A stretch of DNA of 64,000 bases from QIAW01 sp035487295 (GCA_035487295.1 DATHMH010000041.1:1-64000); one strand, 5' to 3'; numbered from the stretch's first letter, positions 18,992-27,934 are shown. A program made the numbers and translations. The notes: generated from the sequence alone by a model not told the origin.

Positions 18992-19874
18992 TTTTACTCT
19001 CCTAATCTCCTCGGGGTGATTGTGTGTTGTGAGGAAGAACACACAGAGAGAGGTTCACCCGCATGCGGCCTTTCCTGAAACAGGAATGGACGTGCGGAAA
19101 AGATAAGAGTTGTGCTCCCAGTTCCTCCTTCCAATAGATTTAAAAGCTCAGCAATCTCGCTCCGAACAAGGTGTTTCCGCCTTTGTTGTTCGCGGGCACA
19201 CCACCACGCTCGCTTACGGTTGACTGTAAGCTGGGGCGCTTTTCAGCGCCGACACGCACTCGCCGCAAGTCTGGCGACCCCTAACGCGCTAGACGCCTGC
19301 TCGCGGAAAAGACGAGTTTCCTCGTGCGGAACCAATTTCGGCCGAAGTAATTTTGCAAGTCCCGCTACTACCACGTGACCTGCGAGGGTTGGTGAACATC
19401 TACAGGCCAACTGTGCATGAGTGGATTGTGGCCTGCCCGGACTTGCTGCGCTGGTCCTGACTCGAATCATTTGCTCGGACCTTCAACTTAGGAACGCTAA
19501 TTTAAAGTATCCGCAAAAGCCGCGTCAATCGGTCTTTGGTAGCGGGGACAGGTTGAATTTAGGATGAATGATCTGGAGCTTTAGGACGATACTTTCGTAA
19601 CTAAGATCGGAACTCAATGAAGATTGAGATCGAGCTGTGCCACCTGGCATGCAATTCGTAACAAAAGCAGCGTGGCGTCTCGCCGGCTGTCGCGTGAGCC
19701 CCACGACGGGCTGGTGCCTCTTGCCCACGCCTGCCTGTGTAGGCGATCCCAAACTTTACTACCGCCAAAATTTTTCTTGCGCCGCCTGCGATTGCCTGTA
19801 TATTGCAATTTGTAGGCTTGTTCCGAAGAGCGTTCACGCACAGGACAGGCCGCCCGAGGAGGTAGCCATAGAAA
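18992..19874. other. Long gene-free stretch
   Basis: About 880 bases between divergent genes with no reading frame I can support on either strand. It presumably holds promoters for both flanking genes. For the permease a candidate is TTGCGC (19777-19782), 16-base spacer, TATATT (19799-19804). Confidence 0.5.
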
Positions 19875-21251
19875 TTGAAAACAGCCGTACAGCAGGAACC
19901 CACTCCGACGCTTCAGTCTCCCTCGACTTCCAAAAATAAAAATCTGACCTTGTGGCCTCTGGTGGCGGCGACCTTCTTCATGGTCTCCGGAGGAACCTAC
20001 GGAACGGAAGATACCGTCCACGGCGCAGGATACGCCGGCGCTATTCTGATCCTGCTGATTACGCCGGTGCTCTGGAGCCTGCCTACCGCCTACATGATAG
20101 GCGAGCTGGCCAGCGCTCTGCCCGAGGAGGGTGGATTTTACGTCTGGGTGCGCCGTGCCCTGGGCCCATGCTGGGGATTTCAGGAGGCATGGCTGTCACT
20201 GGTGGCCAGCGTCTTCGATATGGCGATTTATCCCGCTCTCTTTGTCGCATACCTCGCGCGCCTGTTTCCCTATTTCGGAATTGGCCATCGCGGCGTGCTG
20301 ATAGGACTGGCAATCGTTACCATCTGTGCGCTGCTGAACATTGCCGGAGTGCGCATGGTGGCTCTGACTTCATTGTGGCTGTTCGTGTTACTCACTTTGC
20401 CGTTTGTGGCGCTGATAATTTTCGCGCTCTGGAAGCATGGCATGTTTGCCGGGCAAACCGTACAGAGCACCACGCACGTGGATTTGATTGCGGGCATCCT
20501 TGTGGCCATGTGGAATTACATGGGGTGGGACAACGCCTCGACCATCGCAGCCGAGGTTGATAATCCGCAAAAATGCTATTCGCGGGCCATGTTGATTACC
20601 GTGGCCATTGTGGCCTTCAGCTACATTTTGCCGGTGGCAGCCATGGCTGTGACTGGAATACAACCCAGCGCCTTCGTGACCGGATCGTGGGCCGATCTGG
20701 CGGCGATAGTAGCAGGTCCGTGGCTGCGTGTGGTGCTGGTTGTGGGTGGCATGTTGAGCGCCTTTGGCATGTTCAATTCACTGGTGATGAGCTACTCGCG
20801 GCTGCCACTGGCCATGGCGCAAGACGGCATGCTGCCCGCGGTTTTTACCAAAGTGCATCCCAAAAGCAAAGCGCCATGGGTGGCAATTCTGACGCTTGCC
20901 ATTGCCTGGGCTTTTTGCCTCGGCCTCAACTTCGAGCACCTGGTTACGATTGATATCTTGATCTATGGCTTGAGCCTGCTGCTTGAATTCGCCGCGTTGG
21001 CGGCGTTGCGCCTGCGCGAGCCTGAACTGCCGCGTCCATTCCGCGTGCCCGGCGGGACCTTCGGAGCATTTGCCGTGGGTGTCTTTCCCATGCTGCTGCT
21101 GGGCTTCTCGGTGGTAAAGAGCCATAGTGAGCGGATCGCCGGCATGAGTGCGCTGGGCTTCGGATGCCTGCTGATTGCAGCAGGATTTGTGGTCTATTTC
21201 TTGCGGAGCGCAGTGCTTAGCAATCAGCAGTCAGTAAAGAGTGGCATTTAG
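19875..21251 (+). CDS. APC-family amino acid permease
   Basis: 458 residues with about 12 hydrophobic helices. Family marks are the helix 1 unwound segment TFFMVSGGTYGTEDTV, ELASALPEEGGFYVWV after helix 2, and WNYMGWDNASTIAAEVDNPQKCYSRAM in the middle. It is similar to the glutamate/GABA-antiporter-like and general amino-acid permeases; substrate not predictable. The TTG start is supported by GAGGAGGTAG ten bases upstream. The last dozen codons (from about LSNQQSVKSGI) are written by AGCAATC/AGCAGTC-type heptamers that run on past the stop, so the C-terminus may be repeat-derived. Confidence 0.88.
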   Translation: MKTAVQQEPTPTLQSPSTSKNKNLTLWPLVAATFFMVSGGTYGTEDTVHGAGYAGAILILLITPVLWSLPTAYMIGELASALPEEGGFYVWVRRALGPCWGFQEAWLSLVASVFDMAIYPALFVAYLARLFPYFGIGHRGVLIGLAIVTICALLNIAGVRMVALTSLWLFVLLTLPFVALIIFALWKHGMFAGQTVQSTTHVDLIAGILVAMWNYMGWDNASTIAAEVDNPQKCYSRAMLITVAIVAFSYILPVAAMAVTGIQPSAFVTGSWADLAAIVAGPWLRVVLVVGGMLSAFGMFNSLVMSYSRLPLAMAQDGMLPAVFTKVHPKSKAPWVAILTLAIAWAFCLGLNFEHLVTIDILIYGLSLLLEFAALAALRLREPELPRPFRVPGGTFGAFAVGVFPMLLLGFSVVKSHSERIAGMSALGFGCLLIAAGFVVYFLRSAVLSNQQSVKSGI

Positions 21252-21288
21252 CGCTTAGCGTTTGCATTTAGCCCTTGGAACCTATTGC
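21216..21288. repeat. Heptamer array crossing the permease stop codon
   Basis: AGCAATC, AGCAGTC, AGTAAAG, AGTGGC, ATTTAGC (contains the TAG stop), GCTTAGC, GTTTGC, ATTTAGC and degenerate units. Period seven with two six-base slips. Confidence 0.65.
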
Positions 21289-21344
21289 AGTTGCCAAAAC
21301 AGTGAAAATCTTGATTCGTCCTTCAACCCAAAATGTTCAGGGGC

Positions 21345-21391
21345 CAAGTGCCAAGTGCTAACTCCCGATTCTAAATGCCAATGCTGCTCTA
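21345..21391. repeat. Heptamer array at the 3' end of the MetX-like gene
   Basis: Plus-strand units AAGTGCC, AAGTGCT, AACTCCC, GATTCT, AAATGCC, AATGCTG then CTCTA. It reaches the minus-strand stop codon (21389-21391). On the coding strand it begins right after TAG as AGCAGC ATTGGC ATTTAGA. Confidence 0.65.
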
Positions 21392-22462
21392 CTGTTTCGA
21401 CCGTTCCAGCAGCTCCGCCAGATAATTTCCCCAAATTGCCGGCCACGTATGCGTGCCGTGTCCACGGGTCTGATCAGTGATAGGTAGCAGCATGAATTTG
21501 CCGTTCCTAACCCGCGCGATGTCGCGATCAATGATCTTCAGCTCCGGTGGATTGATCTGGTCATCGGCGGAATTGATGGCGGTGAGCGGAGCGGTGATCT
21601 TTTCGAGCTGAGGCTCCGGATTGTAGTTGCGCGAGGCGTCTACGTAATAGAGCATGTCGTTGGCGTCTGTGGTCTTCATCCGCGTGGAGATCTGGTCTTC
21701 GAGATAAGCGTCCGCCTGTTCTCGCGTGGGCTCTTCCTTTTGCATCCGTAAGGGAGCGCTGCCCATGATGAGCAGAATTTGAATCGAGGCGGCCAGTCCG
21801 TGGGGCTGCTGTTTGTATTCCCCGTTGTTCCACCGCGGGTCGGTGCGGATATCGTCCATGATCATGCGCCGCATCATGCGGTTGCGTCCGGCAATTTCGA
21901 TGGGCTGACTGGCCAGCGGCATGAGCGCGTCCATAAAGTCAGGATGTTGCTCGCCCCACAGCCAGGTATGCATGCCGCCCATGGAGGTCCCCAGTACCAG
22001 CCGCCGATGATTCACGCCGAGTCCCTGCGTGAGCAACCGATATTGCAGCTCGATCATGTCGTCATACTCATAATGGGGGAAGCCCATATGCAGGCCGTCG
22101 CTGGGCTTGCTGGATCCGCCGTGGCCTATGTTGTCGGGAAGAATGATGAAATACTTTGTGGCATCCAGCAATCCGCCAGGCACGAACAGTACGCCGGCAA
22201 AGTTGGGCGTCAGGAACTGGCGTCCCGACCCGCCGGTGCCGTGCAAAATGAGCACCGCATTGCGCACTTTGCCGCTGGCATCTTTCTGTGGCGCGCCCAG
22301 GGTGTAGTAATGCAGTTTGACCTCAGGCATGCGCTCACCCGACTTGAACGGAAAGTCTTTGACGACAAAAGTTCCCTCCTGCGGAGCGGGATATTCGGCG
22401 GCTGGCGCCAGGAAAGGAGTAAGAACTATGACCAACAGCAACGGCGTGCGAAAGAGTTTCAT
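21389..22462 (-). CDS. Secreted alpha/beta hydrolase of the homoserine O-acetyltransferase (MetX) family
   Basis: 357 residues with a signal peptide (FRTPLLLVIVLTPFLAPAAE). The hydrolase core shows HGTGGSG (oxyanion region), the nucleophile elbow GTSMGGMHTWLWGEQHPDF, a catalytic Asp in NSADDQINP and His in RGHGTHTW, which is the MetX-like layout. True MetX enzymes are cytoplasmic and lack a leader, so this export signal points to an esterase- or lactonase-like role rather than methionine synthesis. GGAG lies eight bases before the ATG. It is divergent from the HspR-like gene. Confidence 0.82.
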   Translation of the reverse strand: MKLFRTPLLLVIVLTPFLAPAAEYPAPQEGTFVVKDFPFKSGERMPEVKLHYYTLGAPQKDASGKVRNAVLILHGTGGSGRQFLTPNFAGVLFVPGGLLDATKYFIILPDNIGHGGSSKPSDGLHMGFPHYEYDDMIELQYRLLTQGLGVNHRRLVLGTSMGGMHTWLWGEQHPDFMDALMPLASQPIEIAGRNRMMRRMIMDDIRTDPRWNNGEYKQQPHGLAASIQILLIMGSAPLRMQKEEPTREQADAYLEDQISTRMKTTDANDMLYYVDASRNYNPEPQLEKITAPLTAINSADDQINPPELKIIDRDIARVRNGKFMLLPITDQTRGHGTHTWPAIWGNYLAELLERSKQ

Positions 22463-22514
22463 GGAATCTCCAGGTGGTTCCGCGACTATGACCTATGCAA
22501 TCGTTCTATTTCCC

Positions 22515-22543
22515 TTGGGAATCATCGTATTATCCCCCATAAT
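22515..22543 (+). promoter_or_regulatory. Candidate promoter of the HspR-like gene
   Basis: TTGGGA (22515-22520), 17-base spacer, CATAAT (22538-22543). Predicted transcript start about 25 bases before the ATG. No HAIR-type repeat is visible here. Confidence 0.5.
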
Positions 22544-22573
22544 AGATACAGCTAAAAACGCATCCAAGAAGCT

Positions 22574-22975
22574 ATGGCAAAACGCAAAACCCAAGGCGCA
22601 TACATGATCAGCACAGTGGCTGAGATGTATGAGATCCATCCTCAAACCCTGCGTCTTTACGAGCGCGAGGGACTGCTTAAACCTTCGCGCACCGAGGGCA
22701 ACACCCGCCTGTATACGGAAGAGGATTTGAAGCGGCTGGAGTTTATCCTGTCGCTGGCGCGCGACTTGGGCGTGAACATCAGCGGTATTGCCATCATCCT
22801 GCAAATGCGCGAACGCATGGAAGAGATGCAGCGCCAGATGCAGGAGTTCGTGAATTTTGTAGGCAAAGAAGTAATGGCACGCCGCCAAACGCCCGACCCA
22901 GCCAGCGGGGCCATCGTACCTATTCGCCGCACCGCAGTGGCAGAAACGACAGCGCCAAGAGAGAGAAAGAGATAG
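22574..22975 (+). CDS. hspR: MerR-family heat-shock regulator, HspR-like
   Basis: 133 residues. A MerR winged helix occupies about residues 10-78: STVAEMYEIHPQTLRLYER then EGLLKPSRTEGNTRLYTEEDL. It is followed by GVNISGIAIILQMRERMEEM, a short dimerisation helix, and a basic tail. The HPQTLRLYEREGL and RDLGVNISGI segments are those of HspR, a repressor that works with DnaK as co-repressor in actinobacteria and binds HAIR sites. The tail is too short for a ligand-binding domain, which also fits HspR. It is unlinked to dnaK (about 7.5 kb away), but the dnaK promoter has a HAIR-like dyad. Two further stress genes are not obvious nearby. Confidence 0.8.
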   Translation: MAKRKTQGAYMISTVAEMYEIHPQTLRLYEREGLLKPSRTEGNTRLYTEEDLKRLEFILSLARDLGVNISGIAIILQMRERMEEMQRQMQEFVNFVGKEVMARRQTPDPASGAIVPIRRTAVAETTAPRERKR

Positions 22976-22979
22976 GAGC

Positions 22980-23140
22980 AGTACTCAGTACTCGGTACTC
23001 AGTCAAAGCCTGAATTATCCGGACCGCTGCCACTCGAACTAACCGTGCTTGTTGTTCTGTTTATTCAGCTCTGGAAGACATTTTCGTTAAAATTAAGAAG
23101 TAAGGACTGAGTACTGAGTACCGAGTACCGAGTACTGCTC
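22980..23140. repeat. Inverted pair of AGTACTC heptamer arrays
   Basis: Left array 22980-23003: AGTACTC, AGTACTC, GGTACTC, then AGT. Right array 23106-23140: ACTGAGT, ACTGAGT, ACCGAGT, ACCGAGT, ACTGCTC, the inverse orientation. The left starts four bases after the hspR stop; the right ends two bases before the fpg ATG. Together they can form a hairpin with a loop of about 100 bases. Confidence 0.88.
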
Positions 23141-23142
23141 TT

Positions 23143-23988
23143 ATGCCTGAACTTCCCGAAGTTGAAACCATTGCCCGCGGCTTGGCGAAGCGCGTTACCG
23201 GAGACATGATCGACTCGGTCTGGATTGGCAGCAAGCCGGAGCCGTTGAAGTCCTCTGCACGCGCGATTGCCGCATTGCTGGAAGGGGCCCGCATCGAGCG
23301 CGTGCACAGGGAAGGAAAGCACATCGTCCTCGATCTCAGTAAGGGTCGCAAATCTGCCGCGAGCAAAGAATTGGCAGGGCATTGGATCGTTCACCTGGGA
23401 ATGACCGGCCGGCTTTTGATTGCCGGGCCGCAAACTGAAGTTGTGAAACACACCCACCTGACCGCCAGACTCGCCTCTGGACGCGAGCTGCGATTTGTCG
23501 ACCCCAGGCGGTTCGGCAGACTCTCGGTCGTGAAGCTCACCGGCAAAGACCAAAACGGAAATGTCTTTCCCGGCCTAGAGCCCCTGGAGATTGAGTTCCA
23601 GGCATTTGCTGCCCTGTTTTGCAAACGCGACACGCCCATGAAGAGCGCGCTGCTGAACCAGAAATTATTGCGGGGCATAGGCAATATCTATGCTGATGAG
23701 TCGCTGTTTCGCGCCAAAGTCCGTCCGCGCCGCCGGGCGGGCAAGCTGACGCAAGTTGAGCTACAGCGCCTTCATGCTGCAATTCAGCAGGTATTACGCG
23801 AAGCCATCGCCGCCGGCGGCTCTTCGGTCTCAGATTATGTGGATGCGTCGGGAGAAGAAGGCTTCTTCCAGTTACGGCACCGGGTCTACGGCCGCGAAGG
23901 CGAGCCCTGCCTGCTTTGCAAGACCCCCATCAAACGAATAGTGATTGCCGGGCGCAGTTCACACTATTGTCCGAAGTGTCAAAAATAA
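23143..23988 (+). CDS. mutM: Formamidopyrimidine-DNA glycosylase
   Basis: 281 residues. Base-excision repair enzyme for 8-oxoguanine and ring-opened purines, with AP lyase activity. The N-terminus PELPEVETIARGL supplies the catalytic Pro1 and Glu2 after Met removal; the lesion-recognition Lys is in the HLGMTGRL neighbourhood; the helix-two-turn-helix has QKLLRGIGNIYADESLF; and the C-terminal zinc finger is complete (CLLCKTPIKRIVIAGRSSHYCPKC). Heptamer arrays in opposite orientation touch both ends of the gene. No Shine-Dalgarno remains; ACTGCTCTT precedes the ATG. Confidence 0.96.
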   Translation: MPELPEVETIARGLAKRVTGDMIDSVWIGSKPEPLKSSARAIAALLEGARIERVHREGKHIVLDLSKGRKSAASKELAGHWIVHLGMTGRLLIAGPQTEVVKHTHLTARLASGRELRFVDPRRFGRLSVVKLTGKDQNGNVFPGLEPLEIEFQAFAALFCKRDTPMKSALLNQKLLRGIGNIYADESLFRAKVRPRRRAGKLTQVELQRLHAAIQQVLREAIAAGGSSVSDYVDASGEEGFFQLRHRVYGREGEPCLLCKTPIKRIVIAGRSSHYCPKCQK

Positions 23989-23991
23989 AAC

Positions 23992-24026
23992 GGTACCCAG
24001 TACCCAGTACCCGGTACTCAGTGCGC
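23992..24026. repeat. Heptamer array, unit AGTACCC
   Basis: GGTACCC, AGTACCC, AGTACCC, GGTACTC, AGTGCGC beginning three bases after the fpg stop. Orientation matches the array at 22980 and is inverse to the one just before fpg. Confidence 0.85.
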
Positions 24027-24157
24027 AGTTAATTCTGACCAGGTTCCAATTCATCCGCGAAACCATAAGTGTCGCCAAAATGCAACGCCGCCACATCTGA
24101 ATTCGAGTACTGCTGCACTAGTCAGCGTGGCCCTCCACAGGGTACTCTAATAAAGCT

Positions 24158-25168
24158 ATGTCTTCGTATGCTATCGGTGTTGATCTGGGTGGAACGAACC
24201 TGCGCATCTCTGCCGTCGATTCAGACGGTAACCTGCTGCATAAGATTACCAGCGGCGCGCAAGTCGCGAAGGGACGCGATTTTGTCGTTGCTGAGATGAC
24301 GGAGGCGATCCGCCAGCTCTCCGTGAAATTTTCTTCTTTGGGCGAGCTGGAGGGCATTGGCATCGGCGTCCCAGGAATTATCGATAAGGATACCGGCATC
24401 GTGCGAAAGTCACCCAACCTGCCCGATTGGATTAATTATCCGGTGCGTGAGGAGGTCGAGCGTCGCCTTGGGACCCACGTGATCCTGGAAAATGATGCCA
24501 ACGTTGCTGCCCTGGGCGAAAAATGGCTGGGCGCCGGCCGTGAGGTCGACAGCCTGTGCATGATAACAGTGGGAACCGGAGTCGGCGGCGGGCTGGTGCT
24601 CAATGGAAAAATCTGGCGCGGCATGACGGGAATGGCCGGCGAGATAGGACATATGAACGTGGAACCCAACGGGCCGCCGTGCGGCTGCGGCAGCCACGGG
24701 TGTCTCGAGCAACTCGCTTCGGCCACCGCCATCAAACGCATGGCCATCGAAGCCATTACCAAAGGCGAGTCGCCGGAACTGGGCCGCGCCATGAAAGAAG
24801 AGCCGGAGTTCAGCTCACTGGTTGTATACCAGAAGGCGGTCCAGGGCGATCCTGTAGCGCAGCGGATCTTTCGCAGAGTGGGCACCGCCCTGGGAATGAC
24901 AATCGCCAGTCTGGTGAATGTTCTGAACCTGCCCATGTACGCGCTCTTCGGGGGCGTGGTGAACGCCTGGGATGCGTTCGCCCCGGCCATGATGGAAGAA
25001 ATACACAAGCGGTCGTTTGTTTACGTGGCGACCGAATCACAGGCAAATCTTCCCAATACGAAAAAAACCATCGTTACCCGCGCGCTCCTGGGCAGCGATG
25101 CAGGTCTCTACGGCGCTGCCCGCCTGGCCATGCTGGAACCGCATGCGATGGAAAAAATTGAAGCCTGA
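24158..25168 (+). CDS. ROK-family glucokinase
   Basis: 336 residues. Phosphate-1 motif GVDLGGTNLRISAVD at 8-22, ENDANVAALGEKWLG, the second ATP motif GTGVGGGLVLNG, the ROK signature with catalytic Asp region and GEIGHMNVEPNGPPCGCGSHGCLEQ, whose Cys-x-Cys-x4-Cys with the preceding His binds structural zinc. The match to bacterial glucokinases (ATP-dependent glucose phosphorylation) is good; other ROK kinases such as allose or N-acetylmannosamine kinases cannot be excluded. It is a stand-alone gene with no sugar transporter beside it. Confidence 0.88.
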   Translation: MSSYAIGVDLGGTNLRISAVDSDGNLLHKITSGAQVAKGRDFVVAEMTEAIRQLSVKFSSLGELEGIGIGVPGIIDKDTGIVRKSPNLPDWINYPVREEVERRLGTHVILENDANVAALGEKWLGAGREVDSLCMITVGTGVGGGLVLNGKIWRGMTGMAGEIGHMNVEPNGPPCGCGSHGCLEQLASATAIKRMAIEAITKGESPELGRAMKEEPEFSSLVVYQKAVQGDPVAQRIFRRVGTALGMTIASLVNVLNLPMYALFGGVVNAWDAFAPAMMEEIHKRSFVYVATESQANLPNTKKTIVTRALLGSDAGLYGAARLAMLEPHAMEKIEA

Positions 25169-25500
25169 ATCGTTAAAGATCGCCGTCCATTGAATGAGGA
25201 GTAGGTCTTTACCTCTGTCATCCTGAGCGGAGCCATGGCACTGGCATTCCATTCGCGTAGATTTTTTCTTCGACAGAATGTTTTGTGTTCAGTGAGTGAG
25301 ATGCAGAGGGAAATGAACGGTTCCTAAAAATAGGAAAATTCGTAAAGCTTTTGTTTCCACCCCGTAAAGTTTGGTGAAGCGCCATCGAGAGTACAACCTT
25401 TCTTTTTGTTGCGAATCTAACCTGCTTATCCAAATAACAAACCTGCGTGGCTGACCCTGCCGCGAAGGCACATATGTTCTGACAAAAGGAGAGTTGTCAC
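25169..25500. other. Intergenic stretch with a degenerate GTCATCCTGAGC repeat
   Basis: CTCTGTCATCCTGAGCG lies at 25213-25229, a third, decayed member of the family at 15208 and 39104. The rest is AT-rich and probably the long leader and promoter of the outer-membrane protein gene; I recognise no riboswitch. Confidence 0.55.
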
Positions 25501-26250
25501 ATGCTGCATCGCATAGCGGTCAAAGGAGTAGTGTTGTCTCTTATGGCGTGGTCGTTGGTTCTTCCCCTGACTGCGCAAGACGTTCCCAAAATGGATATAT
25601 TCGCCGGGTATTCTTTTTTGCGTTCACAGGTCGGCGGTCAGGTTTTTACTTTCACGAACGACACGCCGCAGAAGTTACAACCGATCGATGGATTCAATGC
25701 TTCCGTTACCGAAAACTTCAATAAGTGGGTGGGAATTACGGAAGATCTGTCGGGATATTACAGCGACGCCGGCATCAAGAATCACACATTGCTTGTCGGC
25801 CCGCAGTTGTCGTTCCGGCAGGCACACGGCATAACCCCATTTATCCACGGTTTGTTTGGGGCCAATTATCAGACGCCCGCCAGGCAATCGCCTATCATTG
25901 ACCAAGTCGTTCTGGCTCAGCCCCCGACTGGTTCGAATAATACGCAGTCGGTCATTGTGTCTGACTCCCAGATGGTCCCCAGCCTTCGAGGCGGCCATAC
26001 ATCGTTTGCCATGGCGTTTGGCGGCGGCGTGGATTACAACATCAATCCGCGGTTTTCCATTCGTCTCATCCAAGCGGACTATTTTCGCAACAGCTTCAAG
26101 TTTACTCAGGGGTTTGCCGAGGAGGTTTGCGGCGGATTCATAGGCCCCGGAACCAGTAGCAGCACCTGTAACGTTATTTCAACTTTTAATTCAACCACAG
26201 AGAAACACAACAACCTTCGGCTCTCGTTCGGAGTCGTTTTTCATCTTTGA
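25501..26250 (+). CDS. Outer-membrane beta-barrel protein
   Basis: 249 residues with a signal peptide ending about LPLTAQDVPK. Alternating strands (MDIFAGYSFLRSQ..., NKWVGITEDLSGYYSD..., HTLLVGPQLSFRQAHGITPFIHGLFGANYQ) and the closing NNLRLSFGVVFHL strand with terminal aromatic/Leu are typical of OmpA-like or OMP_b-brl eight-stranded barrels, common in acidobacteria. An AAGGAGAG ribosome site lies upstream. No periplasmic peptidoglycan-binding domain follows. Specific role unknown. Confidence 0.85.
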   Translation: MLHRIAVKGVVLSLMAWSLVLPLTAQDVPKMDIFAGYSFLRSQVGGQVFTFTNDTPQKLQPIDGFNASVTENFNKWVGITEDLSGYYSDAGIKNHTLLVGPQLSFRQAHGITPFIHGLFGANYQTPARQSPIIDQVVLAQPPTGSNNTQSVIVSDSQMVPSLRGGHTSFAMAFGGGVDYNINPRFSIRLIQADYFRNSFKFTQGFAEEVCGGFIGPGTSSSTCNVISTFNSTTEKHNNLRLSFGVVFHL

Positions 26251-26261
26251 GGGCCGATGTA

Positions 26262-26293
26262 GCCGGTTACAAGCGTGCCGTCTTGTAACCGGC
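26262..26293. terminator. Bidirectional hairpin between convergent genes
   Basis: Perfect 12-base stem GCCGGTTACAAG (26262-26273) / CTTGTAACCGGC (26282-26293), eight-base loop, between the barrel protein stop (26250) and the rluB stop (26295). The T tract is short (ACTTTT) on the plus side. Confidence 0.75.
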
Positions 26294-26294
26294 G

Positions 26295-27059
26295 TCACTT
26301 TTGCCTGGCTTGATGGCGTACCGCGCGGCGCAGGCTTTCAACTTCCCCCGCGGTCAACGGACGGAAGCGCCCTGCCTCTACATCGAGCTCAAGCGGTCCG
26401 TAGCGCACGCGTTTGATCTTTTCCACGCGATGGCCAATGCGCTCAAACATGCGGTGGAGTTGGCGGTTGCGTCCTTCGATGAGCGTGACTTCATACCAGG
26501 GGTTGGGAGCGTTGTGCGCCAGTTGAATCTTTGCCGGAGCGGTTTTTACCCTTCTCCCCTCGATGCCAGTGGGGATGGAAACGCCGTTGCGCAGTTTTGC
26601 CAGGTCGCCCTCCTGCGGCTTGCCACTGATCTTCACCAGGTAAGTCTTGGGGACGTGCGAGGCGGCGCGAGTGAGCTGGTTGGCCAGGTCTCCATCATTG
26701 GTCATGAGCAGCAGGCCCTCGCTCGACCAATCGAGCCGGCCAACGGGATAGACCCGGTCGGTGATGGCGTGTTTGCCCGCGCGCAGCAAATCCATGACTG
26801 TAGGGCGCCCTTCAGGATCGGTGACCGTAGTGACATAACCCTTGGGTTTATGAAGCAGTAAATAAGTTTTTCGCGCGCTGCGCTGCAAGGGAAGTAGCTT
26901 GCCGTCAACCTTGATGGAATCCTGCGCCGGGTCTGCCTTCGTGCCCAGTTCGGTGACAGTCTTTCCGTTGACCGCAACCCGGCCGTTGGTAATCAGCTCC
27001 TCCGCCTTGCGGCGTGAGCAGATACCGGCGGCGGCGATGATTTTTTGTAGACGGTCCAA
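26295..27059 (-). CDS. rluB: 23S rRNA pseudouridine synthase RluB family
   Basis: 254 residues: an S4 RNA-binding domain (about 1-60) then a RsuA/RluB-type synthase domain with the catalytic Asp in GRLDWSSEGLLLMTNDG and the conserved NRQLHRMFERIGHRVEKIKR. RluB converts U2605 in helix 93 of 23S rRNA; RluE/RluF/RsuA relatives share the fold, so the exact target is inferred. It starts with TTG. It is the last gene of a trpS-scpA-scpB-rluB run, an order common in bacteria. A heptamer array lies just upstream of the start. Confidence 0.9.
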   Translation of the reverse strand: MDRLQKIIAAAGICSRRKAEELITNGRVAVNGKTVTELGTKADPAQDSIKVDGKLLPLQRSARKTYLLLHKPKGYVTTVTDPEGRPTVMDLLRAGKHAITDRVYPVGRLDWSSEGLLLMTNDGDLANQLTRAASHVPKTYLVKISGKPQEGDLAKLRNGVSIPTGIEGRRVKTAPAKIQLAHNAPNPWYEVTLIEGRNRQLHRMFERIGHRVEKIKRVRYGPLELDVEAGRFRPLTAGEVESLRRAVRHQARQK

Positions 27060-27082
27060 AGGCAGTTCTCGATTCTCAGTGA

Positions 27083-27115
27083 AGTACTCAGTACTTAGTA
27101 CTCAGTGTACTCAGT
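27083..27115. repeat. Heptamer array, unit AGTACTC
   Basis: AGTACTC, AGTACTT, AGTACTC, then a two-base slip AGTGTACTCAGT, in the gap between scpB and rluB. Same unit as at 22980. Confidence 0.82.
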
Positions 27116-27151
27116 GGTTGGCTCAGGTCTCTTTACTCGTGCCGTAGGTGA

Positions 27152-27919
27152 TTAGAGTGTGTCGGGCTTCAGCCCCTGCAAATCGTTGGCGGTCTCATTT
27201 TTTTCTGCGGACTGTCCGTTTTGTGAATTCTCACCTTCTGGTTCCGTTGCGACTTGGGCTCGCGAATTTTCTGGTGCCTGCGATTCGGATTCCACGTCAG
27301 GAATGCCGGTGGCATCGGGAATCGACACTTCCGCAAACAGGCCTTGCTGGTGGAGCGATTCGCTGGCCATCTTCTCGAACTCTTCTACGCTGGGCAGCTC
27401 GTTCAGGTCGCTCAACCCAAAACGCAGCAGAAATTCTTTCGTAGTTTTGTAGAGAATAGGACGCCCCACTACGGCTTTGCGTCCGGCGGTGGTGATCAGC
27501 TTGCGATCGATCAGCGTAGCCAGCACGCCGCTGGTATCCACGCCGCGGATTTCGGCGATCTCAGGCCCGGTGATGGGCTGTTTATAGGCAACAACAGCTA
27601 GGGTCTCCAATGCAGGCAATGAGAGCCTAATGGGCGGCTTCAGGCTCTTGGCGAAGGCGCGCACGGCGTCGTGGTGCTCGGGTTTGGTGCTCATGCGGTA
27701 GCCGCCGCCAATCTTGCGCACTTCAATGCCACGCTCGTCAGTAGCATAAGCGGCGATCAACTCTTCAACCGTGGCCCGTACCTTTTCTTTGGCGCTTTCT
27801 TTGTTGCCTGAATCTTCCCCGGCGGCCAGTTCCTCTTTGAGTGCAACAGCAATCTGCTCAATGCTCACCGGTTCTTCGGCAGCGTAAATGATGGCTTCGA
27901 TTTTTGACTTTAGGTTCAT
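27152..27919 (-). CDS. scpB: Segregation and condensation protein ScpB
   Basis: 255 residues. Two winged-helix domains typical of ScpB: LKSKIEAIIYAAEEPVSIEQIA at the start and LSLPALETLAVVAYKQPITGPEIAEIRGVD followed by TLIDRKLITTAGRKAVVGRPILYKTTKEFLLRFGL. ScpB dimers with ScpA form the kleisin sub-complex of SMC condensin, needed for chromosome segregation. About 70 acidic, low-complexity C-terminal residues exceed the usual length. It starts 15 bases after scpA. Confidence 0.95.
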   Translation of the reverse strand: MNLKSKIEAIIYAAEEPVSIEQIAVALKEELAAGEDSGNKESAKEKVRATVEELIAAYATDERGIEVRKIGGGYRMSTKPEHHDAVRAFAKSLKPPIRLSLPALETLAVVAYKQPITGPEIAEIRGVDTSGVLATLIDRKLITTAGRKAVVGRPILYKTTKEFLLRFGLSDLNELPSVEEFEKMASESLHQQGLFAEVSIPDATGIPDVESESQAPENSRAQVATEPEGENSQNGQSAEKNETANDLQGLKPDTL

Positions 27920-27934
27920 GAATGAGTAGCTGCT

